The notes under the pieces are model-generated. The model did not search any database, was not told the origin of the DNA, and was given only the letters and a program-made list of their open reading frames with translations. Both the position numbers and the translations under genes were made by a program. Of a stretch of 64,000 bases of DNA, positions 9,028 through 19,336 are shown in pieces. Origin of the DNA: Stenotrophomonas maltophilia (GTDB lineage: Bacteria > Pseudomonadota > Gammaproteobacteria > Xanthomonadales > Xanthomonadaceae); the NCBI RefSeq assembly GCF_023518235.1, contig NZ_CP090423.1, positions 3,161,001-3,225,000 of the forward strand, given 5' to 3'. Positions within the stretch are counted from its first letter, which is position 1, and each line of letters opens with the position of its first letter.

Positions 9028-9054
9028 GTAATGCCGGCCAGCGGCCGGCATTAC
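9028..9054. repeat. SMAG palindrome
   Basis: GTAATGCCGGCC and GGCCGGCATTAC form a near-perfect inverted repeat with a 3-nt loop, with the GTAA head and matching tail. Confidence 0.75.
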
Positions 9055-9067
9055 CGACAAAGAAGAA

Positions 9068-9085
9068 CGCCGGCCTGCGCCGGCG
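9068..9085. terminator. stem-loop between convergent genes
   Basis: CGCCGGC pairs with GCCGGCG around CTGC. It is preceded by AAGAAGAA and followed by CTTCCTGTTTCTT, giving an A-rich and a T-rich flank. It probably terminates the 8134-9021 gene and sodC. Confidence 0.6.
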
Positions 9086-9096
9086 CTTCCTGTTTC

Positions 9097-9723
9097 TTAC
9101 GGAGCCTTCTGGATCACCGCGCAGGCCAGGCGCGCGCCGGCGTTGCCGGTCGGCTGGGTCTTGTAGTCGTCCGCATCGGCGTGGACGATCAGGCCGCGAC
9201 CGATGATGTCGAAGTCATCGCCCTTGCCGATGTTGACGTTGCTCGACACCGGGCCATCGATGGTGGCCACGCCCTTGTCGTCGGCCTTGATGTTGGGCAT
9301 GTCGCCGCCGTGGTGCGGATCGGTGGCGACGTTGCCGTGATCCTGCTTGCCCGGGTTGAAGTGGCCGCCGGCGCTCATGCCGTCCGGCGCGCTGCAGTCG
9401 CCCTTCTCGTGGATGTGGAAGCCGTGCTCGCTGCCCGGCTTCAGGCCGCTGATCTGGCCGGTCACGTGGACCTTGCCGTCAACCACCTTGAAGGTGACGC
9501 TGCCCTTGGCTTCGTTGCCCTGGGTCGGTGCCAGCTCGGCAGTGGCCGAAGCATCGGCGGCCGGCGCTGCAGCCGGTGCCGGTGCGGCCGCCGGTTCGGT
9601 GGGGGCCTCTGCGGCCGGGGCGGCCGGGGTGGTTTCCGCCTGCGGAGCGGCGGGCTGCTGGCCGCAGGCCGCCAGGCCCAGCGCGGTGATGGCGGCAAAC
9701 AGCGAAGTGTGGATCAGACGCAT
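9097..9723 (-). CDS. sodC: Cu/Zn superoxide dismutase lipoprotein, copy 1
   Basis: Dismutates superoxide in the envelope. The 208-residue precursor has a lipobox (LGLAACGQQ, lipidated Cys at about 20), then a 45-residue Pro/Ala linker that holds the enzyme off the membrane. Copper ligands are in GFHIHEKGDC (His 103 and 105) and HFNPGKQDHG, and zinc ligands are in the DPHHGGD stretch. IVHADADDY supplies the last copper His. The paired cysteines GDC and RLACAV form the usual disulfide. The ATG at 9723 has GGGAGAG before it. The second sodC copy lies directly upstream, so this is a tandem duplication. Confidence 0.95.
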   Translation of the reverse strand: MRLIHTSLFAAITALGLAACGQQPAAPQAETTPAAPAAEAPTEPAAAPAPAAAPAADASATAELAPTQGNEAKGSVTFKVVDGKVHVTGQISGLKPGSEHGFHIHEKGDCSAPDGMSAGGHFNPGKQDHGNVATDPHHGGDMPNIKADDKGVATIDGPVSSNVNIGKGDDFDIIGRGLIVHADADDYKTQPTGNAGARLACAVIQKAP

Positions 9724-9754
9724 GGATTCTCTCCCTGGATGAAGCCTGCAGTGA

Positions 9755-10324
9755 TCAGCGGACAACCCGGATCACGCCACAGGCAATGCGGACGCCGGCA
9801 TTGCCGGCGGGCTGGCTGCGATAGTCGTCGGCGTTGGCATGCACGACCAGTGCACGTCCGGCGATATCGGTGGCGGCGCCTCCGCCAAGGGTAACCCCCT
9901 TGAGGTGGATATCGACGTTGGCGCGGCCCTGGGCATCGGCACGCAGGTTGTCCATGTCGCCCAGGTGATGCTTGCCGGTACCGGCGCGGCCATGCGCGGC
10001 GCCACCGGGGTTGAAGTGGTTGCCGGCGCTGCTGGCGTCCACCGCGCTGCAGTCACCGCGCTCATGGATGTGGAAGCCCGCCTGCTGCATCGGCTGCAGG
10101 CCACCAATCAGGCCGGTGATGTGCAGGCCACCGGGTTCGGCCATCAGCGCCAGGCGGCCGCTGACAATGCTGGCCGACGCCGGCGACAGATTGGCCTCGG
10201 CCTGCTTGGCCGCGCTGACCACGGTGGGCGGCGGTGGGGTGGGTTCGGTCTTCTTCGGTGCGCTGCCACAGGCAGACAGCAGCACGGCGGCGGACAACGG
10301 CAGGATGGCAAAGGACAGACGCAT
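9755..10324 (-). CDS. sodC: Cu/Zn superoxide dismutase lipoprotein, copy 2
   Basis: A paralogue of the neighbouring sodC with the same plan but a shorter linker. It has 189 residues, lipobox LLSACGS (Cys at about 19) and a Lys/Pro-rich spacer. GFHIHERGDC (His 85 and 87), NHFNPGGAAHG, GKHHLGD and VVHANADDY keep every metal ligand, and the disulfide cysteines (GDC, RIACGV) are present, so it should be active. The ATG at 10324 follows AAGGAG. The two copies are 31 bp apart in the same direction and probably share a transcript. Sequence divergence outside the metal sites suggests an old duplication. Confidence 0.94.
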   Translation of the reverse strand: MRLSFAILPLSAAVLLSACGSAPKKTEPTPPPPTVVSAAKQAEANLSPASASIVSGRLALMAEPGGLHITGLIGGLQPMQQAGFHIHERGDCSAVDASSAGNHFNPGGAAHGRAGTGKHHLGDMDNLRADAQGRANVDIHLKGVTLGGGAATDIAGRALVVHANADDYRSQPAGNAGVRIACGVIRVVR

Positions 10325-10417
10325 CGAAGACTCCTTGCAGGTGACACTAGTGGTTGCATCGTCCATGAACGATCAACGGTTCGGCAAGCGGGCGCGAGGA
10401 TGGTGTGCAGGGACCGT

Positions 10418-11858
<1,441 letters not shown>

Positions 11859-11866
<8 letters not shown>

Positions 11867-12920
11867 CGCGCGGGGTCTCCTCGGCCGGTGCCGCGCCGTT
11901 GCCGATCGGCAGCAGCAGAGTGAACACGGTATGGCCCGGGCGCGAACGATAGGTCAGCGTGCCGCGATGTTCGCGCGCCACCTGCTGGGCCAGCGCCAGG
12001 CCCAGGCCGGTGCCTTCGGCACGGCCACTCACCAATGGCAGGAACAGGTGTTCGGCCAGTTCTTCGGGCACGCCGCGGCCGTCGTCGGCAATCTCCAGGC
12101 GCAGGGCCAGCGTGTGCAGCTGTTCGGCGATGCGCACGCCATGCTCCACGCGGGTACGCAGGGTGATGCTGCCGGCGCCGGCCTGGATCGCATTGCGCAC
12201 CAGGTTCCACACCGCCTGGGTGAGGCGGTCGGCATCGCCATGGAATTCGGGAATGCTGGGGTCGTAGTCGCGCTGCAGGCGTACCGCCCAGCCCGCCTCG
12301 TTCTCGGCCAGGCGCAGCACGCGCTCCAGCGCGGCATGGATGTTCAGTTCGGCGTGCGGCGCGGCCGGGGCCGGCGACAGCAGCTGGTCGAGCAGGCCGT
12401 TGAGGCGCTCGATTTCCGAACCGATCAGCTCGATCAGCTCGCGTTCGCTGGCGTCGCGCTGGGCGGCACGCCGGGCCAGCAGCTGCGCCGCGCCCTTCAG
12501 CCCGGCCAGCGGATTGCGCAGTTCGTGGGCCAGCCCCTTCAGCGCCGCGCTGAGGGCGCTGGGCAGCGCCTGGGTCGGGTCGAGCCCGGGGAATTCATCG
12601 ACCGGGTGCGCCTCCAGCAGCCAGCCACCGTCGTCGCGGCGGCTCATCCAGCCCTCGGCGAAGCGCGGCGCCTCGCCGGGCACCGCCAGCGCCAGCCGGT
12701 TCAGGCGCAGGCTGTCACGCTCATCGCGGGCCAGGAAATGCGCCAGCGCCTCGCCCTGCACTTCCAGTGCGGCCAGCGGCCGGCCCAGCAGGCGCCGGAC
12801 ACTGACACCCAGCCAGCGGGCAAAGGCCGGATTGCAGCCGGCAATGCAGCCATCGGCCCCGGCCCAGGCCAGCGGCGTGCCCAGGGCATCGAGGGACGGC
12901 GGGGGTGCGGGGTCGGACAT
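11859..12920 (-). CDS. ntrB: nitrogen sensor histidine kinase/phosphatase NtrB
   Basis: Soluble kinase that phosphorylates or dephosphorylates NtrC under control of PII. The 353-residue product has an N-terminal PAS domain (about 10-110), H-box GLAHELRNPLAG with phospho-His at about 132, the N-box (WNLVRNAIQAG) and G-boxes (DDGRGVP, GTGLGLAL). The ATG at 12920 (MSDPAP) is chosen over a TTG at 12938. No Shine-Dalgarno sequence is visible because an NtrC-type palindrome occupies the bases just before the ATG. This implies a leaderless or very short leader, or autoregulation at the start site. Confidence 0.95.
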
Positions 12921-12938
12921 TGCACCAATGTAGTGCAA
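12920..12938 (-). promoter_or_regulatory. NtrC-type binding site at the ntrB start
   Basis: On the minus strand this reads TTGCACTACATTGGTGCAA, an inverted repeat with TTGCAC/GTGCAA arms. It closely resembles the second NtrC site of the enteric glnA promoter as I recall it (AGCACTATATTGGTGCAA). It touches the first base of the ntrB ATG, so bound NtrC could repress ntrBC directly. Binding is inferred, not shown. Confidence 0.7.
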
Positions 12939-12949
12939 AACGTGGGTTC

Positions 12950-12989
12950 GGGGTCGGATCGCTTTCCGTCAGGAAAGGGCTCTTACCCC
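12950..12989. repeat. GGGGTC-type dispersed palindrome, copy 1
   Basis: A 40-bp palindrome beginning GGGGTCGGATC and ending TTACCCC, with an inner CTTTCC/GGAAAG hairpin. Two further copies lie at 37750-37790 and 50531-50570. It sits in the gap before ntrB. This copy is degenerate at the 3' arm. Confidence 0.75.
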
Positions 12990-13001
12990 GGCCGGGCAGC
13001 G

Positions 13002-13316
13002 TTACACCGGGTAGCCGGTGGCTTCCCTGGCCTTCTTCCAGGCGCTTTCGAATTCGCGCGCGGAGATTTCGTCGTCTTCGTCGAAATCCAGGAACGACAC
13101 CGGCTGGTCGGCCAGCAGGAAGCGGTCGTCGCTGTGGGCATGCTCATCGGCCCAGACCATCTTGGTGCCGTAGATTTCCACCTGGCGCACGATCTTCTCG
13201 CCACGCGCTTCCATCAGCACGTTGCCCTTGCCCAGGCCCGATTCGGCCCAGTGCTTGTAGTACTTCTTTGCGGCCGATTTCGCGCCGGATCTTGCGTTGT
13301 GCTTTGCGTAGGTCAT
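13002..13316 (-). CDS. small charged conserved protein of unknown function
   Basis: A 104-residue soluble protein without a signal. The first 20 residues are strongly basic (KHNARSGAKSAAKKYYKHW). The centre has strands RQVEIYGTKMVWADE, and the C-terminal third is acidic then helical (FLDFDEDDEISAREFESAWKK). That acidic segment looks like half of an EF-hand/calponin-type helix-loop, but the loop is too short to claim calcium binding. It lies between mltA and ntrB with 64 bp or more on each side, so it probably has its own transcript. The family is not recognised. Confidence 0.75.
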   Translation of the reverse strand: MTYAKHNARSGAKSAAKKYYKHWAESGLGKGNVLMEARGEKIVRQVEIYGTKMVWADEHAHSDDRFLLADQPVSFLDFDEDDEISAREFESAWKKAREATGYPV

Positions 13317-13388
13317 TGCAGGGGTCCTGGCCGCAGGCGCGGCCGGAAAGTTCGGAATGGCGCCATTATCAGGTATCCGGGGGCCAAC

Positions 13389-14555
13389 CTACTGCGGCAA
13401 CGCCACGCCCTTCGGCCACAGCATCCAGAGGTTGCCCTTCTGCTTCATGTCACCGGCCAGCTTGCCGGCGGCATCGCCGCTGCCCCAGTACAGGTCCGCG
13501 CGCACTTCGCCGGCAATGGCGCCGCCGGTATCCTGCGCGGCCACTGGGCGCACCACCGGGCTGCCGTCCGGGCGCGTGGTGGACAGCCACAGCAGGCTGC
13601 CCAGCGGCACCACGGTGCGGTCCACGGCCACGCTGTAGCCGGCGGTGAGCGGCACGTTCAGCGAGCCGCGCGGGCCCTCCGCGCTGTCCGGGTTGCGCAC
13701 GAAGAACACGTAGCTGGGGTTGCTGCGCAGCAGTTCCGGCACCCGCGCAGGATTGGCCCGGGCCCAGGCGCGGATCGCGTCCATGGTGACGTCTTCCTTC
13801 TTCAGCTGGCCCTGGTCGACCAGCCAACGGCCGATGGCGCGGTAGGGGTGTCCGTTCTGCTCGGCATAGGCCAGCCGCACCTGCGTGCCGTCGCCCAGGC
13901 GCACCCGGCCCGAGCCCTGGATCTGCAGCAGCTGCAGGTCCATCGGGTCGGTCAGCCAGGCCAGCACCGGTGCCTTGGCGCCCTTGGCCGCGATGGTGCC
14001 CGCGTCGTCATAGGGCTTGAGCACCTTGCCCTCGACGCGTCCACGCAGGCGCTTGCCCTTCAGTTCCGGGTACACGCTGTCCAGCTGTACCACGACCAGG
14101 TCATCCGGCGTGCCGTACACCGGCACCGTGGCCTTGTCCGTGCGGGTAAGACTGCCGGGGTAGATCGGCTCGTAGTAGCCGGTGATCAGCCCATCGGCCT
14201 GGTGACCGCCGGCGCGCAGTGCGTAGACCTCGAGGTCGCGCTGCAGGAACTGGCGGATCGCAGCCGGGTCCTTGTCGGACACGGTCAAGGCGGTGGCGCA
14301 TGGCCGGGCCCAGATCGCATCGTTGTTGAGCCGGGTGCAGCTGCTGCGCCAGGCTACGAAGCCGGCCTGCAGGTCGCTGTCGGAGACCGGCGGCAGTGCG
14401 TTCCATGCGACCTTGGCGTAGGTCGCCGCCGGCGGTGTGGCTGCCGTCGGCACTTCGGATCCGGTGCGGGGAGCGGTGGTGGAGCAGCCGGCGAGCACGG
14501 CCGCTGCCAACAGGGTCCAGTGCTTGCGCTTGAAGAAGGTGGCGGAATCGATCAT
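13389..14555 (-). CDS. mltA: membrane-bound lytic murein transglycosylase A
   Basis: Outer-membrane lipoprotein that cleaves the MurNAc-GlcNAc bond with formation of 1,6-anhydroMurNAc. The 388-residue precursor has lipobox VLAGCST (Cys at about 24). The MltA domain shows GLITGYYEPIYPGSL early and PLLWLSTTRPDG...AAQDTGGAI late, the double-psi barrel with the catalytic Asp in the QDTGGAI motif. The 3D domain follows (ADLYWGSGDAA). The ATG at 14555 gives the lipoprotein signal. The AmpD-like amidase gene immediately upstream acts on the same anhydro-muropeptides, which supports a shared cell-wall recycling role. Confidence 0.95.
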   Translation of the reverse strand: MIDSATFFKRKHWTLLAAAVLAGCSTTAPRTGSEVPTAATPPAATYAKVAWNALPPVSDSDLQAGFVAWRSSCTRLNNDAIWARPCATALTVSDKDPAAIRQFLQRDLEVYALRAGGHQADGLITGYYEPIYPGSLTRTDKATVPVYGTPDDLVVVQLDSVYPELKGKRLRGRVEGKVLKPYDDAGTIAAKGAKAPVLAWLTDPMDLQLLQIQGSGRVRLGDGTQVRLAYAEQNGHPYRAIGRWLVDQGQLKKEDVTMDAIRAWARANPARVPELLRSNPSYVFFVRNPDSAEGPRGSLNVPLTAGYSVAVDRTVVPLGSLLWLSTTRPDGSPVVRPVAAQDTGGAIAGEVRADLYWGSGDAAGKLAGDMKQKGNLWMLWPKGVALPQ

Positions 14556-14622
14556 GCCGCCATGGTGGAGCGCCGACCGCTGGGCGGCAACCCAGCGCCT
14601 GGTCAAGCGTTCATGCGCCGGC

Positions 14623-15369
14623 TCACGGGGTCTGCAGCAACAGTGAATGCAGGATGCGGGCGTCCTCGGCGTCGAGCACGGTCGGCAGATCGTCGCGGCC
14701 ACGGAAGCGGCGATGGAACGCGGCCACGGTGGCGTCGCGGTTGTCCAGCGGATAGCCGAAGCGGGCCAGCGCTGCCCACGCATCGAAGCCTTCCGGCGCG
14801 GCTCCGTCGGCGGCGCGCGGCCACACGCCAAACCCGGCCTCGGCCAACTGCTGCCATGGGAAGAACCGGCTCGGGTCCTGCTTGCGTGTTGGCGCCAGGT
14901 CGGCATGGCCGATCACCTGGCGCGGCGGGATGTTCAACCGCTCGCTGAGATCACCCAGCAGCACGATCAGCGATGCGATCTGTGCCGGAGCGAACGGGCT
15001 GCGTCCATCGTTGTCCAGCTCGATGCCGATCGAGGCCGAGTTGAGGTCGGTGATGGTGCCCCAGCGCCCGGCGCCGGCATGCCAGGCGCGGCGCTCATCG
15101 CTGACCAGCTGGTAACGATGGCCATCGGCACCGATCAGGTAGTGCGCGCTGACCCGACCACCGCTGTTGGCAGTGCGCAGTGTGTGCAGGCTCTGCTGCA
15201 CCGAGGTCTGCTCGGTGTGGTGCAGGACGATGATGACCGGCGTGCGCGCGTTCTGGTTGGGCGATGGCACCCAGGTGGCGAGCGGGTTGCGGGCTTCCGG
15301 CGGCGTGGACGCGCAGGCCGCCAGCAGCAGGCAGGCCGAGAGCATCAGGGACGTGCGGATCGGGTGCAT
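14623..15369 (-). CDS. N-acetylmuramoyl-L-alanine amidase, AmpDh-type lipoprotein
   Basis: Cleaves the MurNAc-L-Ala bond of peptidoglycan or anhydro-muropeptides in the envelope. The 248-residue precursor has lipobox LLLAACAS (Cys at about 19) and an amidase_2 domain. The zinc ligands are His at about 50 (IVLHHTEQ) and the GHADLAPTRKQDP motif near residue 150. The domain is followed by a peptidoglycan-binding-like helical tail of about 70 residues. The lipoprotein signal separates it from cytoplasmic AmpD and matches the AmpDh2/AmpDh3 style. In Stenotrophomonas, loss of AmpD-type amidases can induce L1/L2 beta-lactamases. Whether this paralogue does so cannot be told from sequence. Confidence 0.9.
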   Translation of the reverse strand: MHPIRTSLMLSACLLLAACASTPPEARNPLATWVPSPNQNARTPVIIVLHHTEQTSVQQSLHTLRTANSGGRVSAHYLIGADGHRYQLVSDERRAWHAGAGRWGTITDLNSASIGIELDNDGRSPFAPAQIASLIVLLGDLSERLNIPPRQVIGHADLAPTRKQDPSRFFPWQQLAEAGFGVWPRAADGAAPEGFDAWAALARFGYPLDNRDATVAAFHRRFRGRDDLPTVLDAEDARILHSLLLQTP

Positions 15370-15421
15370 GGCCTGATTGTGCGCGATCGGGCGCAAAGGT
15401 GCATGCCACAAGGAAGATTCT

Positions 15422-15444
15422 GTAGATCCACGCCATGCGTGGAT
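15422..15444 (+). repeat. SMAG palindrome
   Basis: GTAGATCCACGCCATGCGTGGAT, with the GTAG head. The same 23-mer occurs on the opposite strand at 32027-32049. Confidence 0.75.
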
Positions 15445-15456
15445 GGGTTATCGGCT

Positions 15457-15477
15457 GTGCCGACCAACGGTCGGCAC
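15457..15477. repeat. SMAG-like palindrome
   Basis: GTGCCGACC-AAC-GGTCGGCAC, identical to the element at 6664-6684. Confidence 0.65.
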
Positions 15478-15500
15478 CCACCAGAGCAGTCCCAGGCCCT

Positions 15501-15520
15501 GTGCCAAGCAAGCTTGGCAC
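15501..15520. repeat. SMAG-like palindrome
   Basis: GTGCCAAGCAAGCTTGGCAC, the third short palindrome in the 225-bp gap between the amidase and amtB. All three have different stems and the same flanking CACCCA. Confidence 0.6.
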
Positions 15521-15563
15521 CCATCAAGGCATCAAGGCTTCTGCAGCAATATCCAGCAAGCAG

Positions 15564-15585
15564 GGGCGGCCCCGCAGGGCCGCCC
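15564..15585 (-). terminator. stem-loop after amtB
   Basis: GGGCGGCCC and GGGCCGCCC pair around a 4-nt loop just past the amtB stop. There is no T-run on the amtB side, so termination is only probable. Confidence 0.45.
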
Positions 15586-15594
15586 GCCGCCACC

Positions 15595-17022
15595 TCAGGC
15601 CTCGTAGGCCGATTCGCCGTGCGAGGTGACATCCAGCCCGGTACGTTCGGCCTCTTCGGTCACGCGCAGGCCGACCACTACCTTTACCAGCAACAGGATG
15701 ACTGCGGTCACCACCGCCGACCACAGCACAGTCAGGCCAACACTGACCACCTGCACCCAGACCTGGTGCCCGATATCCAGATCGGCCTTGGTGCCGCCCA
15801 GCGACTGCGCACTGAACACGCCGGTGAGAATCGCGCCGACGATGCCGCCAACACCGTGCACACCGAACACGTCGGCGGTGTCGTCCACCTTCAGCAGGCG
15901 CTTGAGGCCGGTGACGCCCCACACGCAGACCACGCCGGCCACGAAACCGATCACGATCGCGCCGAGCGGGCCGACCGTGCCACATGCCGGCGTAATGCCG
16001 ACCAGGCCGGCCACCGCGCCCGAGGCCGCGCCCAGTGCCGACGGCTTGCCCTTGCTGATCGCTTCCACCAGCGTCCAGCCGAGCACCGCTGCGGCAGTGG
16101 CCAGCACGGTGTTGAGGAAGGCCAGCGAGGCCACGGTATCGGCCGCGGCCGCCGAACCGGCATTGAAGCCGAACCAGCCCACCCACAGCAGCATCGCGCC
16201 GATGTAGGTGAACGGCACGTTGTGCGGCTTCAGTGCGGTCTGGCCGTAACCCAGGCGCTTGCCGACGAACCATGCGGCGACCAGGCCGGCGACGCCGGCG
16301 TTGATGTGGACCACGGTGCCACCGGCGAAATCGATCGCGCCCAGCTCACCCAGGTAGCCGCCGCCCCAGACGATGTGCGCCATCGGGATGTAGCTGAGGG
16401 TGAACCACAGCGCCGAGAACAGCAGCACCGCGCGGAACTTGATGCGTTCGGCGAAGGCACCGACGATCAGCGCGGTGGTGATGCCGGCGAAGGTCGACTG
16501 GAAGGCGACGAACAGATAGTCCGGCAGGCCCTTGATCGGCGTGTTGCCCACCGACTCGGGGGTGAAGCCCTTGAGGAAGGCGAATTCGGTGAACGAGCCG
16601 AAGAACGGATTGCCGGCACTGAACACCGCGCTGTAGCCGTAGGCCACCCACAGCAGCAGCACCAGCGAGAACACCACCAGGATCTGGCTGAGCACCGACA
16701 GCACGTTCTTCGAGCGCACCAGGCCGCCGTAGAACAGCGCCAGGCCCGGCACCACCATCAGCAGCACCAGCAGGGTGGAGGTGAGCATCCAGGCCACGTC
16801 GCCGTGGTCGAACGCAGGCGCAGCTGCTTCAACGGCCGCCGGTGCGGCTGCGGCCGGGGCCTGCAGCGGTTCAACGGCCACGCTTTCGCTCGGCAGCGGC
16901 GAGACCTGGGCCTGGGCGTGGGCACTGCCCGGCCAGGCACCGGCGGCCAGCGCGCTGAGCAGCATCAACAGGCACACCAGGTGGAACCGGGCTTGCCACC
17001 CGGTGAGAAGGCGCATCTTCAT
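15595..17022 (-). CDS. amtB: ammonium transporter AmtB
   Basis: Trimeric inner-membrane channel for ammonium, gated by GlnK. The 475-residue product has a cleavable signal peptide (to about residue 36, AHA/QAQ), a Pro/Ala linker and eleven membrane segments. The pore histidines are in GGTVVHINAGV and FGVHGVGGIVG. The periplasmic FAFQ-type segment is DYLFVAFQSTFAGIT. The start is supported by GGAGACTCCCCC before ATGAAGATG. It lies 21 bp after glnK, the classic glnK-amtB operon. The linker between signal and first helix is longer than in E. coli. Confidence 0.96.
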   Translation of the reverse strand: MKMRLLTGWQARFHLVCLLMLLSALAAGAWPGSAHAQAQVSPLPSESVAVEPLQAPAAAAPAAVEAAAPAFDHGDVAWMLTSTLLVLLMVVPGLALFYGGLVRSKNVLSVLSQILVVFSLVLLLWVAYGYSAVFSAGNPFFGSFTEFAFLKGFTPESVGNTPIKGLPDYLFVAFQSTFAGITTALIVGAFAERIKFRAVLLFSALWFTLSYIPMAHIVWGGGYLGELGAIDFAGGTVVHINAGVAGLVAAWFVGKRLGYGQTALKPHNVPFTYIGAMLLWVGWFGFNAGSAAAADTVASLAFLNTVLATAAAVLGWTLVEAISKGKPSALGAASGAVAGLVGITPACGTVGPLGAIVIGFVAGVVCVWGVTGLKRLLKVDDTADVFGVHGVGGIVGAILTGVFSAQSLGGTKADLDIGHQVWVQVVSVGLTVLWSAVVTAVILLLVKVVVGLRVTEEAERTGLDVTSHGESAYEA

Positions 17023-17043
17023 GGGGGAGTCTCCGGAAGGGGG

Positions 17044-17580
<537 letters not shown>

Positions 17581-17605
17581 TCAGCGGACCAACGGTCCGC
17601 TCTAC
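17581..17605 (-). repeat. SMAG palindrome
   Basis: Minus strand begins GTAGAGCGGACC, then GTT, then GGTCCGCTGA. It has a GTAG head and a perfect 8-bp stem. Confidence 0.75.
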
Positions 17606-17655
17606 CAAGGCGGGCACACGGCCCGCCTCGCGGCTCCCCAGCCGCGAAAACCGAA

Positions 17656-17696
17656 GCGATGGCGGCGGGTGGGAGGGGGAAGCCCACCGCCATCGC
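17656..17696 (-). terminator. glnA terminator
   Basis: Starting 6 bp past the glnA stop, GCGATGGCGGTGGG pairs with CCCGCCGCCATCGC (one G-U pair) and is followed on the transcript by TTCGGTTTT. Confidence 0.7.
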
Positions 17697-17702
17697 GTCC
17701 GG

Positions 17703-19112
17703 TCAGCTGGCGTAGTACAGCTGGTATTCCAGCGGGTGGGTGGCCGCGCGGAACTTGGTCACTTCCTGCATCTTCAGCGCGATGTAGCCGTCGATGAAGT
17801 CATCGCTCATCACGCCACCGGCCTTGAGGAACTCGCGGTCCTTGTCCAGCGCTTCCAGCGCCTGGTCCAGCGAGGAGCAGACCTGCGGGATCAGCTTTTC
17901 TTCTTCCGGCGGCAGGTCGTACAGATCCTTGTCGCTCGGTGCGCCCGGGTCGATCTGGTTCTTGATGCCGTCCAGGCCGGCCATCATCAGCGCGGTGAAG
18001 GTCAGGTAGCCGGACTGGATCGGATCGGGGAAGCGCATTTCAATGCGGCGCGCCTTCGGGTTGGACACCCACGGAATGCGGCACGAGGCCGAGCGGTTGC
18101 GCGCCGAGTAGGCCAGCATCACCGGCGCTTCGAAGCCCGGCACCAGGCGCTTGTAGCTGTTGGTGCCCGAGTTGGCGAAGGCGTTGATCGCCTTGGCGTG
18201 CTTGAAGATGCCGCCGATGTACCACAGCGCCAGCTGGCTCAGGCCGCCGTAGCCGTCGCCGGAGAACAGGTTGGTGCCGCCCTTGGACAGCGACTGGTGC
18301 ACGTGCATGCCGCTGCCGTTGTCGCCGACGATCGGCTTGGGCATGAAGGTGACGGTCTTGCCGTTGCGGTGGGCGACGTTCTTGATGACGTACTTCATCC
18401 GCAGCAGTTCGTCGGCCTTCTGCACCAGGGTGCTGAACTTGGTGCCGATCTCGCACTGGCCGGCGGTGGCCACTTCGTGGTGCTGCACTTCCACTTCGAT
18501 GCCGACCTGTTCCAGGGTCTTGCACATTTCAGCGCGCAGGTCGTGCAGGGTGTCGGTCGGCGGCACCGGGAAGTAGCCGCCCTTCACGCCCGGACGGTAG
18601 CCGCTGTTGGCGCCGTCGTACTTGGCGCCGCTGTTCCAGGCAGCTTCTTCGGAATCGACCTTGAAGAAGGTGTTGCCCATTTCATTGGCGAAACGGACCG
18701 AATCGAAGATGAAGAATTCCGGCTCCGGGCCGAAGAACGCGGTTTCGGCGATGCCGGAGGACTTCAGGTAGGCCTCGGCGCGCTTGGCGATGCCGCGCGG
18801 GCAGCGGCCGTACGGCTGCATGGTGGCCGGGTCGAGGATGTCGCAGCTGATCACGATGGTCGGATCGGCGTAGAACGGATCGACGTAGGCGCTGGCCGGG
18901 TCCGGCAGCAGCACCATGTCCGACTCGTTGATGCCCTTCCAGCCGGCGATCGAGCTGCCATCGAACATCTTGCCTTCTTCGAACAGCGACGGCTCGATGA
19001 TGCTGACCGGGAAGGTCACGTGCTGCTCGACACCACGCATGTCGACAAAGCGCAGATCGACGAATTCGATCTGGTTGTCCTTGATCAGCTTCTCAACGTT
19101 TTCCACGGACAT
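17703..19112 (-). CDS. glnA: glutamine synthetase type I
   Basis: Dodecameric enzyme that makes glutamine from glutamate, ammonia and ATP. The 469-residue product has the GSI-beta length. Visible signatures are [17 protein letters not shown], the ATP-binding [10 protein letters not shown] segment, and DLYDLPPEE with the tyrosine that GlnE adenylylates, so activity is under adenylylation control. The ATG at 19112 ([12 protein letters not shown]) is preferred over an upstream TTG at 19169 because that one lies inside the sigma-54 promoter. The promoter region has one sigma-54 box and two NtrC palindromes. Together with glnK-amtB and ntrBC this forms the nitrogen-assimilation block. Confidence 0.98.
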   Translation of the reverse strand: MSVENVEKLIKDNQIEFVDLRFVDMRGVEQHVTFPVSIIEPSLFEEGKMFDGSSIAGWKGINESDMVLLPDPASAYVDPFYADPTIVISCDILDPATMQPYGRCPRGIAKRAEAYLKSSGIAETAFFGPEPEFFIFDSVRFANEMGNTFFKVDSEEAAWNSGAKYDGANSGYRPGVKGGYFPVPPTDTLHDLRAEMCKTLEQVGIEVEVQHHEVATAGQCEIGTKFSTLVQKADELLRMKYVIKNVAHRNGKTVTFMPKPIVGDNGSGMHVHQSLSKGGTNLFSGDGYGGLSQLALWYIGGIFKHAKAINAFANSGTNSYKRLVPGFEAPVMLAYSARNRSASCRIPWVSNPKARRIEMRFPDPIQSGYLTFTALMMAGLDGIKNQIDPGAPSDKDLYDLPPEEEKLIPQVCSSLDQALEALDKDREFLKAGGVMSDDFIDGYIALKMQEVTKFRAATHPLEYQLYYAS

Positions 19113-19151
19113 CGGTACGACCTCGGATGGGGATGAATGCCTGCTGAGGTA

Positions 19152-19169
19152 CAGCAACGACCGTGCCAA
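19152..19169 (-). promoter_or_regulatory. sigma-54 promoter of glnA
   Basis: Minus strand TTGGCACGGTCGTTGCTG has invariant GG and GC exactly 12 bp apart and matches the TGGCAC-N5-TTGC consensus at all core bases. The predicted transcript start is near 19142, about 30 bp before the glnA ATG. Confidence 0.9.
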
Positions 19170-19232
19170 CTTTTCGCAGGCTGCAAGTCATTGATTTCAA
19201 AAAGGCCGCCCCGTGCGGGTGCGGAACGGTGC

Positions 19233-19247
19233 GCACCAAACGGGTGC
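19233..19247 (-). promoter_or_regulatory. NtrC site 1 of glnA
   Basis: GCACCAAACGGGTGC, a perfect GCACC-N5-GGTGC dyad centred near -98 relative to the predicted start. Confidence 0.85.
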
Positions 19248-19261
19248 AACCGCCTGTTCGC

Positions 19262-19276
19262 GCACCCGTTTGGTGC
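19262..19276 (-). promoter_or_regulatory. NtrC site 2 of glnA
   Basis: GCACCCGTTTGGTGC, the exact reverse complement of site 1, centred 29 bp further upstream (near -127). The spacing is close to three helical turns, as at the enteric glnA enhancer. Confidence 0.85.
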
Positions 19277-19336
19277 AGCATGGATCGTCTATCCTCTCGG
19301 CCTTCTTTCCTCCTGCCGCGCGTGCCCGCACCGTCC

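Noticed and set aside
15422..15520. Possible CRISPR array: three short palindromes in a row
   Set aside because: The units differ in stem sequence, are irregularly spaced, and have no constant repeat or spacers. They are SMAG-type elements.
17703..19169. glnA starting at the TTG at 19169
   Set aside because: That codon is inside the sigma-54 -24 box. The family start MSVENVEKL is at 19112.
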